A program made the position numbers and the translations under genes. Below, one piece after another: positions 1 through 7,015 of a DNA stretch of 7,847 nt; position 1 is the stretch's first letter, and each line of letters begins with the position of its first letter. The stretch is from Phycisphaerae bacterium (GTDB taxonomy: Bacteria; Planctomycetota; Phycisphaerae; UBA1845; UTPLA1), in the NCBI GenBank assembly GCA_016935885.1, contig JAFGQA010000215.1, positions 1 to 7,847 on the forward strand, read 5' to 3'. The notes beneath the pieces are model-generated. The model made no database searches and was not told the DNA's origin. It worked only from the letters and a program-made list of their open reading frames with translations.

Positions 1-126
1 TCGCCTTCAAGGGCCATGAATCCACCGTCGAAACACACCTCGACACGTTCCCTTGCTCATAACTGCTCGCGGTGCTTGGATCAAGGCTTGCCAATCGGAG
101 TGCACGGTCAGTGGTCAGCCGGCCCG
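1..126. other. Window edge downstream of the membrane-protein gene; no gene established
   Basis: This stretch follows the stop codon of the minus-strand membrane protein gene. On the minus strand an ATG at 17-15 opens a frame reading MALEG before the window ends, and a GTG further upstream is also open to the edge. Neither has a convincing Shine-Dalgarno sequence, and too little is visible to call a partial gene. No strong hairpin with a T-run that would mark a terminator is apparent. Confidence 0.3.
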
Positions 127-1536
127 CTACCGGTTGGCGTAGCGCGCGCCGGACGTCACGCGCGATATCAGCCACAGGTACGCCGCCAGGCAAAGGAGGT
201 TCGGCAGAAGCCACATGAGGAGGGCGATCAGCGTGATGTCGACGGAGGGCATGTTGACGAACGCCTGAATGTAAGGACCTGTAACGAAGAGCAGCCCGTA
301 CCATGCGAAGGCGAACAAACTCCAGCCGACGACATACCCGCTCAGATAGCAGGCCGCCTGAATGACGCCGCACGTCAGGTTGCGCCGGGCGCTGAAGCGG
401 TAAGCGATGCCGATCACTCCGGCAGCGGCGATCGGCAGGAACAGCGTGAACAAGGCGTTGAAGTAACCAACGATGGGGCCGACGTACATCAATACCTCGG
501 TGCCGTGGACGAGCGGGTTACGGCCTGTCGAGGTGATGTATCCTCCAACCGTGCCGATCCATGCGACGAGGAAGGCCGGCGGCAAGTGGGCCGCCAGAAA
601 CCAACGGTGGTCGGTGCCCGGGTCGCGCAGGCGCAACTGTCGCCCAAACCAAACCGGACGAACGATCGGGTCGATGGCGCATCGCCACCATGCCCGCCAC
701 CGCCCCGCCTCGCGACGCCGCTGCCACAACGTGCCCGACCGGGCATCGGGCCCGAGCGACTGCGCCACGGGCTCGCCGCATTCGGGGCACCGGCCTTCAA
801 TCGAGATGCTGGTCAGGTTGTAACCACAGGCCTCGCACGTTGGCGGCAGTGCGACGCGACGCGTCTTGCGGGGCGTGCCAATGCTCCGAAGCAATCCCCA
901 CAGCCACCACGTTCCCGCTGCGAAACAACCGAGCGCTCCGATCTCCTCGGCATTCCTGACGTGAAATGCCAGTCGATGCACGGCCTCGCTGGTCGGCCCC
1001 CAGAACTCCTCCTGCCTAGCGCGGCCCAGAGACACCAACAAGGAACCGGCCAGCAGAACGACGAGCACCGTGTGTGGCGTGTGCAACCATGCCCGCTCGA
1101 GCGCCCACCCCATGCTGGCATCCAAGGGTTCGTCAGCCGCCCCCCACGGTGAGCACAGCAGGGCCAGGAGTACGTAGGCAAACTCGATGCCGACGACGAT
1201 GCTGGCGACAATGAGGGGTGTTGCCACGGGCCGCTGGGCCAAGTCCTCCGCGATCGAACCAACAACATGCGCTACGCTCTCCAGGATCGTGCCGGGTGTC
1301 GCGGGGATCGAGGCGCTCTCCCAGGCGGCGAGAAGCAGTATCGCGCCTGCGGTTGCGAGTGCCCCCAGGCAGTGAACGAGGTAGGCCTGGACAACTGGGA
1401 CATGCTCGGTCCGCCGTGCGGTGGTCGACGGCAGGATTCCGGCGGTCAAAAGCGCCATCGCGGCGGGCCAGCGTTTGTCGCGGCCTGTCGCTCCCAGCGG
1501 CGCGGACGGCTGTCGTGTTAACGAGCACTCGGTCAC
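127..1536 (-). CDS. Polytopic membrane protein with central CxxC...CxxC zinc ribbon, function unknown
   Basis: The product is 469 residues, and I do not recognise a specific function. About eight hydrophobic segments are visible, near residues 50-72, 106-130, 153-171, 198-218, 311-335, 348-380, 388-425 and 432-460. The loop between the fourth and fifth holds a zinc ribbon, C234-EA-C237-GYNL followed by RC250-PE-C253-GEP, and then a strongly basic Arg/Trp-rich stretch (about 272-300). The CxxCGYNL...RCPECG pattern is very common in planctomycete proteins and marks a rubredoxin/zinc-ribbon fold of unknown role; by the positive-inside rule the ribbon and Arg-rich stretch should face the cytoplasm. 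There is no signal peptide. The start is a GTG with AGGA (1547-1544) seven bases upstream, which supports it over the ATG at residue 27. The gene is divergent from smc. Membrane topology and metal binding are inferred. Confidence 0.78.
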   Translation of the reverse strand: MTECSLTRQPSAPLGATGRDKRWPAAMALLTAGILPSTTARRTEHVPVVQAYLVHCLGALATAGAILLLAAWESASIPATPGTILESVAHVVGSIAEDLAQRPVATPLIVASIVVGIEFAYVLLALLCSPWGAADEPLDASMGWALERAWLHTPHTVLVVLLAGSLLVSLGRARQEEFWGPTSEAVHRLAFHVRNAEEIGALGCFAAGTWWLWGLLRSIGTPRKTRRVALPPTCEACGYNLTSISIEGRCPECGEPVAQSLGPDARSGTLWQRRREAGRWRAWWRCAIDPIVRPVWFGRQLRLRDPGTDHRWFLAAHLPPAFLVAWIGTVGGYITSTGRNPLVHGTEVLMYVGPIVGYFNALFTLFLPIAAAGVIGIAYRFSARRNLTCGVIQAACYLSGYVVGWSLFAFAWYGLLFVTGPYIQAFVNMPSVDITLIALLMWLLPNLLCLAAYLWLISRVTSGARYANR

Positions 1537-1543
1537 AGGGTGT

Positions 1544-1547
1544 TCCT
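1544..1547 (-). promoter_or_regulatory. Ribosome binding site deciding the GTG start of the membrane protein
   Basis: The minus strand reads AGGA seven bases before the GTG codon at 1536-1534. This supports GTG as the initiator rather than the internal ATG 26 codons later. Confidence 0.55.
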
Positions 1548-1593
1548 GTCGCCTCGGTGATCACGCGTAGGCCGACAAGCGGTTCGGGGCCGC

Positions 1594-1599
1594 ATTGTA
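1594..1599 (-). promoter_or_regulatory. Possible -10 box for the membrane-protein gene
   Basis: The minus strand reads TACAAT, five of six matches to TATAAT, about 58 bases before the GTG start. No good -35 hexamer stands at 16-18 bases from it, so this is only a candidate. Confidence 0.2.
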
Positions 1600-1739
1600 C
1601 ACGCGATCGCGATGCCTGACGGCTCGAACGCGGACGAGGGCCGCCAAACGGCAAGCCAGGTCGCAAGCCGCTCCCGCTCGTCTGCCATGGCAGGGCAAGC
1701 CGTCCTTGTTTTCGGCGGTCCGACGATTGGCACGGTGTG

Positions 1740-1769
1740 CTGGCATCCGCGCGAGATGGACGATATCAT
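1740..1769 (+). promoter_or_regulatory. Weak candidate promoter for smc
   Basis: CTGGCA (1740-1745, four of six matches to TTGACA) is followed after 18 bases by TATCAT (1764-1769, five of six matches to TATAAT). Transcription would begin near 1776, giving a leader of about 100 bases. The match is marginal and the call rests on consensus comparison only. Confidence 0.25.
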
Positions 1770-1862
1770 AGATGCGTTCAGATAGGCTGAAGACGAGGCC
1801 GGAAGAACACAGAGGGGCTGAAGACCGCGAGGGAGCCGCGGTTGCCTAACTTGTTGCGGCAT

Positions 1863-1867
1863 GGAGG
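1863..1867 (+). promoter_or_regulatory. Shine-Dalgarno of smc
   Basis: GGAGG stands 12 bases before the smc ATG. This spacing is slightly long, but it is the only purine-rich match upstream. An out-of-frame ATG at 1861 overlaps it and is not a credible start. Confidence 0.5.
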
Positions 1868-1879
1868 CTTGCACAAAAG

Positions 1880-4800
1880 ATGATCCTCAGAAAGCTAACT
1901 GCCACGGGGTTTAAGAGCTTCGCCGACAAGACCGAGCTGGAGTTCGGCCCGGGGATTACGTGCATCGTCGGTCCCAACGGATGCGGGAAGTCCAACGTCG
2001 TCGACGCGATCAAATGGGTCCTCGGCGAGCAATCCGCCAAGAGCCTGCGCGGCAGGCAGATGATGGACGTCATCTTCAACGGATCGTCTGCCCGGAAGAG
2101 CGCGGGTTTGGCCCAGGTCGATCTGACGTTCGACAATTCCGACGGCCTGCTGCCGACCGACCAGACGGATGTGGTTGTCTCCCGACGGCTGTATCGGTCG
2201 GGGGAGAGCGAATACCTGCTGAACAAGCAGCCGTGCCGCCTGAAGGATGTCCGCGAGTTGTTTCTTGACACGGGCGTCGGCGTGGGCGCGTACAGCCTTA
2301 TCGAGCAGGGCCGCGTAGACGTGCTGCTACAGGCCAACCCGACAGACCGGCGACAGATCTTCGAGGAAGCCGCGGGCATCAGCAAATACAAGGTCCGCAA
2401 GAAAGAGGCCCAGCGCCGGCTGGAGAGGGTCAACCAGAACCTGTTGCGGGTGCAGGACATCGTCGAGGAGGTCGAGAAACGCCTGCGCAGCGTGAAGCTC
2501 GCGGCCGGCAAGGCGAGAAATTATCAGGCGTACACGCAACGTCTCCGCGAGCTGCGCAGCCGATATGCCTTGTCCGAGTACCACGTCCTGCGCACGGCGC
2601 AGGACGGTCTCGAGCGAAACACTGCGGGCCTGAGCGACGAAGCCACCCGTCTCAGAACGGGCATCTCGAATAACGAGGCGAAGACGAGCGACGCGAATGT
2701 TCGGATCGCCGACGTCGAGCGCGAGATATCACATGCCGAGACCCGGCTGCTGACGGTGCAGTCACAGATCTCGGCGCAGCAGGAACGGATTACGGCGTCG
2801 GAGCGTCGGATCGCGGATCAAGCGGACCTGTTGGCTCGCTCGCAGGATCGGCTGGCGGGCTTCGATGAGAAGGTCGGTTCGCTTGTCGGGCGCCTCGACG
2901 AGCAGACACGAACGTCCGAGACGATCGAGACTGAGTTGGCGGTGGTTCACGATGAGTTGGCTGTGACGCAGGACCGTGACCGCACGTGTGCGCATGAGCT
3001 GAACGAATGCCAGACCCAGTTGGAGGACGAGAAGGCCGGCATCATCGATCTGCTTCGCCGGACGAGTCAGCTCCACAACGAGATCCAGGGCCTCAACCTC
3101 CAACACGAATCACTCACCACACAAAAGACCAAGCTCGACGAGCGGGATGCCGAGACGGCGACCGAGTTGGCCGAGGCCATGTCGCGACAGGAGCAACTGC
3201 AATCCCGCCGAGATGAGATGGACCAGTTGATCCGTGAACAGAAGGAGAAGTTCGAGGAGACAAGGGCACGGGCGACTGCCGCGTCGGAGCACCGGGCCTC
3301 GCTGGTGGACCAGCACGCCGCCGCCAAGGAGTATCGCAGCGGTCTGCAAAGCCGGCGGCAGTTGCTGGAAGAGATGGACCGGAAGCACGAGGGCCTGCTG
3401 GCCGGAGCGCGCGAGATCCTCGAACGGCGCGATGCCGCGATACGAGAGAGCCAAGACGGCGAAACTCGCGATCCACCATCGCCCGTGGATGATCGTCAAT
3501 CGTCCGCGTTCGACTATGTGCTCGGGGCGGTGGGCGAACTGTTCGAGGCGGACGTGGCGCACGCGAGCATCGTTGAGGCGGCGTTGGGCGACTACCAGAG
3601 GTACCTCGTCGTCACCAGTCGGGACCGGCTGCTCGGCGATCGCGAGGCGCTCACCGAGTTGAGCGGCCGTGTACACGCGTTTTGCCTGGACCGGGTCTCC
3701 GCGGCGATTGGCGGCCGGGACCTGTCGGGGCAGGAGGGTTACATCGCAAACCTCCTGGACTGGGTGCGGTACCCCGGCGATTGCTCGAAGCTGGCCAGGT
3801 GCCTGTTTGGCCGGACGTACGTGGTGGAGTCGTTGGAGGCCGCCAGGCAGTTGGCGGATTTCGATCCTGGCTCGCGGTTCGTCACCATGGACGGCGTGGT
3901 GTGGGAGCCGGACGGCCGGATCGGCGTCGGCTCGCTGGGGTCGGACACGGGTTTGATCAGCCGGCGCAGTGAACTGCGCGAGTTGGCCAAGGAGGTGGGC
4001 GAGGTCGAGCAGCGGATCGCCAACCTGGTGGAGCAACTGCAACAGTGTAAATCTGAGGTTGAGCACCTTGAAGCCGTCCAGCAAGACCTGCGGACGGCGA
4101 TGTACGAGGTGAACACGGAGCGTGTGGAGACGCAGGCCCAGTTGTCGGCCGTCGAGGACGTCGTGCGGCGTTTGAGCGAAGAACGGCCGCTGATCGCGTC
4201 GGAGGTCTCGGTCCTCGTCTCTCGCTTGGCAGAGGCGCGCGAGAAGGAGGCGGCCAGCAGAGAAGCGCTGTCACGGCTCGAGCACCGGAGCAGTGAGGGC
4301 GAGCGGGCCGTCGCGGATCTTCAAATGAGGATCGAGGACCTGACCGCCCGTCGTCACGAGATCGGCGAGAAGCTCACCTCGGCACGAGTCCGGGTCGGCG
4401 AACTGACCCAACGCCGTTCGAGCGTGGCCGAAGCGGTCCGCGAGTTGCAGGCGATGCGGATCCAACTTCAAGCGGACCGCGACAAGGCCGCTCGCGACGT
4501 CGTCGTGGCGCAAGATCGCATTGAGCAGTCGCAACAGCAGGTGGCCGAGGCGCGTGAGGCGTTGGCGAGCCTGTCGGTCGAACACGAGGAACTGACGCGG
4601 CAATCGAGATCGCTCCGTGAGGAGCGGGACGATCTGCGGGCGGCCGTTGACCGGTACGCCGTCGAGGCACGACAGCATCGCAGCCAACTGGAGGAGGTCG
4701 AAGCGACGCTGCACGAAAAGCAGATCAAGCTTCAGGAGGCCCGCATACGTCAGGAAGACTTGGCCGCGCGGATCGCCGACGAGCTGTCCGTGGACTTGGA

Positions 4801-5515
4801 GGCGCAGTACGAGAGCTACGTGCCGGACGAGGAGGAGGACTGGCCCGCCGTCGAGGCGGAGATTGAGGAACTGCGACGAAAGGTCGAACGGCTCGGCAAC
4901 GTCAATCTTGACGCGATCAACGAGCAGGCCGACCTTGAGAAGCGGCTCGATTTCCTGACTGGCCAATTCGACGACCTGCGGTCGAGCGAGCGGCAGTTGG
5001 AGACGTTGATCGACAAGCTGAACCAGGAATCCCAGCATCGTTTCCTCGAGACCTTCCAGGCGATCCAACAGAACTTCTCTGCGTTGTTCAAGAAACTGTT
5101 CGGCGGCGGCAAGGCGGAAGTGAGCCTGATGGACGCGGCCGATGTGCTCGAGTGCGGCATCGAGATCACCGCCCGACCGCCCGGCAAGGAGCCGCAGAGC
5201 ATCAGTCTGCTAAGCGGTGGCGAAAAGACGATGACCGCGATTGCTCTGTTGCTGGCGGTGATGCGTAACAGGCCCTCGCCGTTCGTCCTGCTGGACGAGG
5301 TGGACGCGGCCCTGGATGAGTCGAACAACGTCCGCTTCAACCATCTGATTCAGGAGTTCGTCAGGGATTCGCAGTTCATCGTCATCACACACGCCAAGCG
5401 GACGATGAGCATCTCCGATGTGATGTACGGCATCACCATGCAGGAGGCCGGCGTCTCGAAACGCGTCAGCGTCCGCTTCGAAGACGAGCGACGCCAAGAA
5501 CCGGCCGTTGCCTGA
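1880..5515 (+). CDS. smc: Chromosome segregation/condensation ATPase SMC
   Basis: SMC is the core ATPase of bacterial condensin. It dimerises at its hinge, binds ScpA-ScpB (not in this window), and extrudes or entraps DNA loops to organise and segregate the chromosome. The 1211-residue product is complete and slightly longer than the usual 1150-1200. The N-terminal head starts with LRKLTATGFKSFAD and carries Walker A GPNGCGKSN (31-39). Long heptad-rich Glu/Arg/Gln coiled coil spans roughly 170-510 and 695-1040. The hinge lies between, about 540-690, from FDYVLGAVGELF to FVTMDGVVWEPDG. The C-terminal head has the ABC signature LLSGGEKT (1110-1117), Walker B FVLLDEVDAALDE (1135-1147, Asp1139-Glu1140) and the switch His1171 in VITHAKRTM, followed by the family-typical DVMYGITMQEAGVSKRVSV tail. 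All ATPase motifs are intact, so it should be functional. The hinge end lacks the usual PGGxxxGG glycines. It is transcribed alone, divergent from the membrane protein and convergent with mcsAB. Confidence 0.97.
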   Translation: MILRKLTATGFKSFADKTELEFGPGITCIVGPNGCGKSNVVDAIKWVLGEQSAKSLRGRQMMDVIFNGSSARKSAGLAQVDLTFDNSDGLLPTDQTDVVVSRRLYRSGESEYLLNKQPCRLKDVRELFLDTGVGVGAYSLIEQGRVDVLLQANPTDRRQIFEEAAGISKYKVRKKEAQRRLERVNQNLLRVQDIVEEVEKRLRSVKLAAGKARNYQAYTQRLRELRSRYALSEYHVLRTAQDGLERNTAGLSDEATRLRTGISNNEAKTSDANVRIADVEREISHAETRLLTVQSQISAQQERITASERRIADQADLLARSQDRLAGFDEKVGSLVGRLDEQTRTSETIETELAVVHDELAVTQDRDRTCAHELNECQTQLEDEKAGIIDLLRRTSQLHNEIQGLNLQHESLTTQKTKLDERDAETATELAEAMSRQEQLQSRRDEMDQLIREQKEKFEETRARATAASEHRASLVDQHAAAKEYRSGLQSRRQLLEEMDRKHEGLLAGAREILERRDAAIRESQDGETRDPPSPVDDRQSSAFDYVLGAVGELFEADVAHASIVEAALGDYQRYLVVTSRDRLLGDREALTELSGRVHAFCLDRVSAAIGGRDLSGQEGYIANLLDWVRYPGDCSKLARCLFGRTYVVESLEAARQLADFDPGSRFVTMDGVVWEPDGRIGVGSLGSDTGLISRRSELRELAKEVGEVEQRIANLVEQLQQCKSEVEHLEAVQQDLRTAMYEVNTERVETQAQLSAVEDVVRRLSEERPLIASEVSVLVSRLAEAREKEAASREALSRLEHRSSEGERAVADLQMRIEDLTARRHEIGEKLTSARVRVGELTQRRSSVAEAVRELQAMRIQLQADRDKAARDVVVAQDRIEQSQQQVAEAREALASLSVEHEELTRQSRSLREERDDLRAAVDRYAVEARQHRSQLEEVEATLHEKQIKLQEARIRQEDLAARIADELSVDLEAQYESYVPDEEEDWPAVEAEIEELRRKVERLGNVNLDAINEQADLEKRLDFLTGQFDDLRSSERQLETLIDKLNQESQHRFLETFQAIQQNFSALFKKLFGGGKAEVSLMDAADVLECGIEITARPPGKEPQSISLLSGGEKTMTAIALLLAVMRNRPSPFVLLDEVDAALDESNNVRFNHLIQEFVRDSQFIVITHAKRTMSISDVMYGITMQEAGVSKRVSVRFEDERRQEPAVA

Positions 5516-5571
5516 CGGCGCGCCTGAGCGGCGTACGGTGGGCCATGCTGCCCCTCTGCTGATCAGCCTCA

Positions 5572-5613
5572 CAGATGCATGACCTCAACAGATGGGCAGG
5601 ATTGCCCATCGTA
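5572..5613 (+). repeat. 42-bp direct repeat, copy 1
   Basis: This copy matches 5803-5844 at 40 of 42 positions and begins CAGATGCAT. It contains a small hairpin, GATGGGCA (5591-5598) pairing perfectly with TGCCCATC (5603-5610) around a GGAT loop. The two copies start 231 bp apart and bracket the hairpin block. Confidence 0.9.
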
Positions 5614-5633
5614 TCGGCAGATGGGCGTGGTGG

Positions 5634-5676
5634 CATGGGTAAGCGGAGCCGCCCGCGGCGGCGGAGCTTACCCGTG
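5634..5676. repeat. GC-rich hairpin H1 (GGGTAAGC...GCTTACCC)
   Basis: GGGTAAGC (5637-5644) pairs with GCTTACCC (5666-5673). The outer stem extends by three pairs, one of them G-T, to 5634 and 5676. Inside, GCCGCC (5648-5653) pairs with GGCGGC (5657-5662). Its left flank shares the GTGGCATGGGTAA end motif with the other hairpin elements of the window. It may act as a bidirectional terminator, although no T-run follows. Confidence 0.7.
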
Positions 5677-5701
5677 GGCATCCGTTCGAACCCCTTCTCA
5701 C

Positions 5702-5746
5702 GGGTAACGAACGACGCGCCCCTGTGGGGCGTGTCGTTCGTTACCC
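5702..5746. repeat. Near-perfect 21-bp-stem hairpin H2
   Basis: The left arm 5702-5722 (starting GGGTAACGAACGAC) pairs with the right arm 5726-5746 around a TGT loop. Twenty pairs are Watson-Crick and one is G-T. The right half plus its flank (5726-5753) is identical, in reverse complement, to 7686-7713, so this is a dispersed palindromic element and not only a local terminator. It lies between convergent genes, where it could block read-through in both directions. Confidence 0.88.
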
Positions 5747-5802
5747 ATGCCACGCCACGTGGATGCTGAACACGTGATCTCCCATCGCATCAGTCACCCC
5801 CG

Positions 5803-5844
5803 CAGATGCATCACCTCAACAGATGGGCAGGATTGCCCACCGTA
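5803..5844 (+). repeat. 42-bp direct repeat, copy 2
   Basis: This copy matches 5572-5613 at 40 of 42 positions. One of the two differences breaks one pair of the small internal hairpin. Its last four bases, CGTA, run directly into the 9-bp tandem repeat. Confidence 0.9.
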
Positions 5845-5867
5845 CGACGCGTACGACGCGTACGACG
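5841..5867 (+). repeat. Three tandem copies of CGTACGACG
   Basis: Three perfect 9-bp units stand back to back at 5841-5849, 5850-5858 and 5859-5867. They begin inside the end of the second 42-bp repeat, which suggests slippage expansion at that edge. Confidence 0.85.
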
Positions 5868-5950
5868 CGCGCTTGAGGCGAGCGTCTGCGAACGATTCTG
5901 TGCTGTCGTTTCGTGGAGGGATTCCCGCTGGGAGTCGCGTGGGCGTTGCG

Positions 5951-7015
5951 TCAGTTGTTGCTGCCGCCGCTCAGCCTGTGGCGGATGCAGTCGGCCCTCG
6001 CGGAGCTGCGCTGCTCGCCCGTGAGCCTCGTGCCGTGGATCTTCTGTAGGTGGGCCGGCTGGGTCAGCAGGAACAGTTCGTTGACCGCTCGCAAATCCAG
6101 CTCGTGGATTCGGCCCAGGTTGATGCCCATCCGCAGATGCGAAAGGTGCAGCATGGTCTCCTCGCTACTGATCGTGCGGGCGTGAAGAAGCACGCCGTAG
6201 GAACGCCACACCCGGTCGTCCAAGGGCAGCGGCTTCTCCTGGACCAGTGTCTGCCTCGCCCGGTTTTCATAGTCGACGATCTTGGGAATGACCATGTGCT
6301 TGAAGTCGTCGATGATCTCCTCCTCAGTCCGGCCGAGCGTGACCTGGTTGCTGATCTGGAAGAAATCGCCGCTGGCCTCGGTTCCCTCGCCGAACAGACC
6401 GCGCACGGCCAGGCGCATGTCTTTGGCGGCTCGAAAGACACGCTCGATCTCTCCGGTCAGCTTCAGCGCCGGCAGGTGCAGCATCACCGAGACACGGATG
6501 CCCGTGCCGACGTTGGTCGGACACGCCGTCAGATACCCGTATCGTGGGTGGAACGCGTAGTCGATCTTGGCCTCGAGCCTGTCGTCGATCCGGTTGATCG
6601 TTTCCCAGATCTCGTCGAGTTGTAGGCCGCTACGAAGGACCTGGATCCGCAGGTGGTCCTCCTCGTTGACCATAACGGAATCGCTTCCGTTCTTGCAGAT
6701 CGACACCCCACGGCTGCCCTTCAGATCGGCATGTTGGCGGCTGATGAGGTGGCGTTCGACGAGAAGCCTCTGATCGAGTTCGGCAAGGTCGCCAACGTCC
6801 AAGTAGGTCCACTCACCTTTTGTCGCACGGGCGTTGATGTGGGTCCGGAACATGTCCGCCAAGTCCTCGCGCTGTTCCGGTGTCGTCTTGGAAAGAAACG
6901 GATAGCCGGCGACATTGCGGGCCAGACGAATCCGCGAACTGATCACGATATCCGACATCGGTCCAGTGCCGCTGAGCCACTCTCCGGGTCTTCTCGCCAG
7001 TTCATCGATGGTCAT
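5951..7015 (-). CDS. mcsB: Protein arginine kinase McsB
   Basis: McsB transfers the gamma-phosphate of ATP to arginine side chains of proteins. In Firmicutes this inactivates CtsR and tags misfolded proteins for ClpCP; the substrate and protease partner here are not shown. The 354-residue length is typical. The phosphagen-kinase-like fold is clear along the whole sequence: SDIVISSRIRLARN (21-34), VERHLIS (86-92), MVNEEDHLRIQ (115-125) with the acidic pair Glu118-Glu119, CPTNVGTGIR (165-174) with the conserved Cys165, VRGLFGEGTEASGDFFQISNQ (204-224) with Glu210, and RSYGVLLHAR (271-280). All catalytic-domain motifs I know are present, so it should be active. The C-terminal allosteric motif, usually RDxxRA, reads RSSARA (336-341). 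The gene overlaps mcsA by ATGA (7012-7015), which indicates translational coupling. Only a weak GGA precedes the ATG inside mcsA. Confidence 0.96.
   Translation of the reverse strand: MTIDELARRPGEWLSGTGPMSDIVISSRIRLARNVAGYPFLSKTTPEQREDLADMFRTHINARATKGEWTYLDVGDLAELDQRLLVERHLISRQHADLKGSRGVSICKNGSDSVMVNEEDHLRIQVLRSGLQLDEIWETINRIDDRLEAKIDYAFHPRYGYLTACPTNVGTGIRVSVMLHLPALKLTGEIERVFRAAKDMRLAVRGLFGEGTEASGDFFQISNQVTLGRTEEEIIDDFKHMVIPKIVDYENRARQTLVQEKPLPLDDRVWRSYGVLLHARTISSEETMLHLSHLRMGINLGRIHELDLRAVNELFLLTQPAHLQKIHGTRLTGEQRSSARADCIRHRLSGGSNN

Larger units (their letters stand above)
1537..1879. other. Divergent intergenic region between membrane-protein gene and smc
   Basis: These 343 bases lie between two divergent genes and should hold both promoters. 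Open frames here encode nothing recognisable and have shadow-like composition. A 10-bp direct repeat, GGCTGAAGAC, occurs at about 1785 and again at about 1817, which may be chance. Two weak promoter candidates are listed separately. No tRNA, riboswitch or strong hairpin is apparent. Confidence 0.5.
5630..5753. repeat. 124-bp block bounded by 13-bp inverted repeats, containing H1 and H2
   Basis: GTGGCATGGGTAA (5630-5642) and its exact reverse complement (5741-5753) bound a block holding both hairpins. The same 13-mer occurs again at 7686-7698. The shape resembles a small non-autonomous palindromic element, such as a REP- or MITE-like unit. No transposase or clear target-site duplication is visible. 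It may simply be two adjacent hairpin units in opposite orientation. Confidence 0.55.
5516..5950. other. Repeat-rich convergent intergenic region between smc and mcsB
   Basis: These 435 bases separate two converging genes. They contain, in order, copy 1 of a 42-bp direct repeat, a GC-rich hairpin, a 21-bp-stem hairpin, copy 2 of the 42-bp repeat and a 9-bp triple tandem repeat. Short open frames here read through the repeats (for example MHDLNRWAGLP and MHHLNRWAGLP from the 42-bp copies) and look like repeat translations, not genes. Transcription of smc and mcsAB must end here. The hairpins could serve in both directions, but none is followed by a clear T-run. Confidence 0.75.

Noticed and set aside
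16..1152. 378-residue plus-strand open frame opposite the membrane protein gene
   Set aside because: It is antisense to a frame with clear membrane segments and a zinc ribbon. Its own composition is low-complexity Arg/Gln/Pro-rich without recognisable motifs, as expected of a high-G+C shadow.
1533..1874. 113-residue minus-strand frame in the divergent intergenic region
   Set aside because: It overlaps the start of the membrane protein gene and contains no recognisable domain. It would also fill the only space available for two promoters.
3110..5068. Long minus-strand frames inside smc (3110-4084 and 4271-5068)
   Set aside because: They lie fully inside a well-supported smc gene and are Leu/Arg-rich mirror translations of coiled-coil codons. 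No family motif is visible.
5702..5746. Classical intrinsic terminator for smc
   Set aside because: The stem is strong, but no T-run follows in either direction, and the same element also stands upstream of mcsA where no gene end is visible. I record it as a dispersed hairpin element with possible terminator effect only.
5466..5753. Small open frames through the smc-mcsB intergenic repeats
   Set aside because: Their sequences come from the hairpin arms and the 42-bp repeats (for example VTNDTPHRG and LNRWAGLP), so they are repeat translations and not conserved genes.
5572..5844. CRISPR array
   Set aside because: Only two repeat copies exist, 231 bp start to start, and the sequence between them is itself palindromic. 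There are no regular spacers and no cas genes in the window.
6050..6625. 191-residue plus-strand frame opposite mcsB
   Set aside because: The minus strand encodes a full-length McsB with all family motifs in this region, so the plus-strand frame is a shadow.
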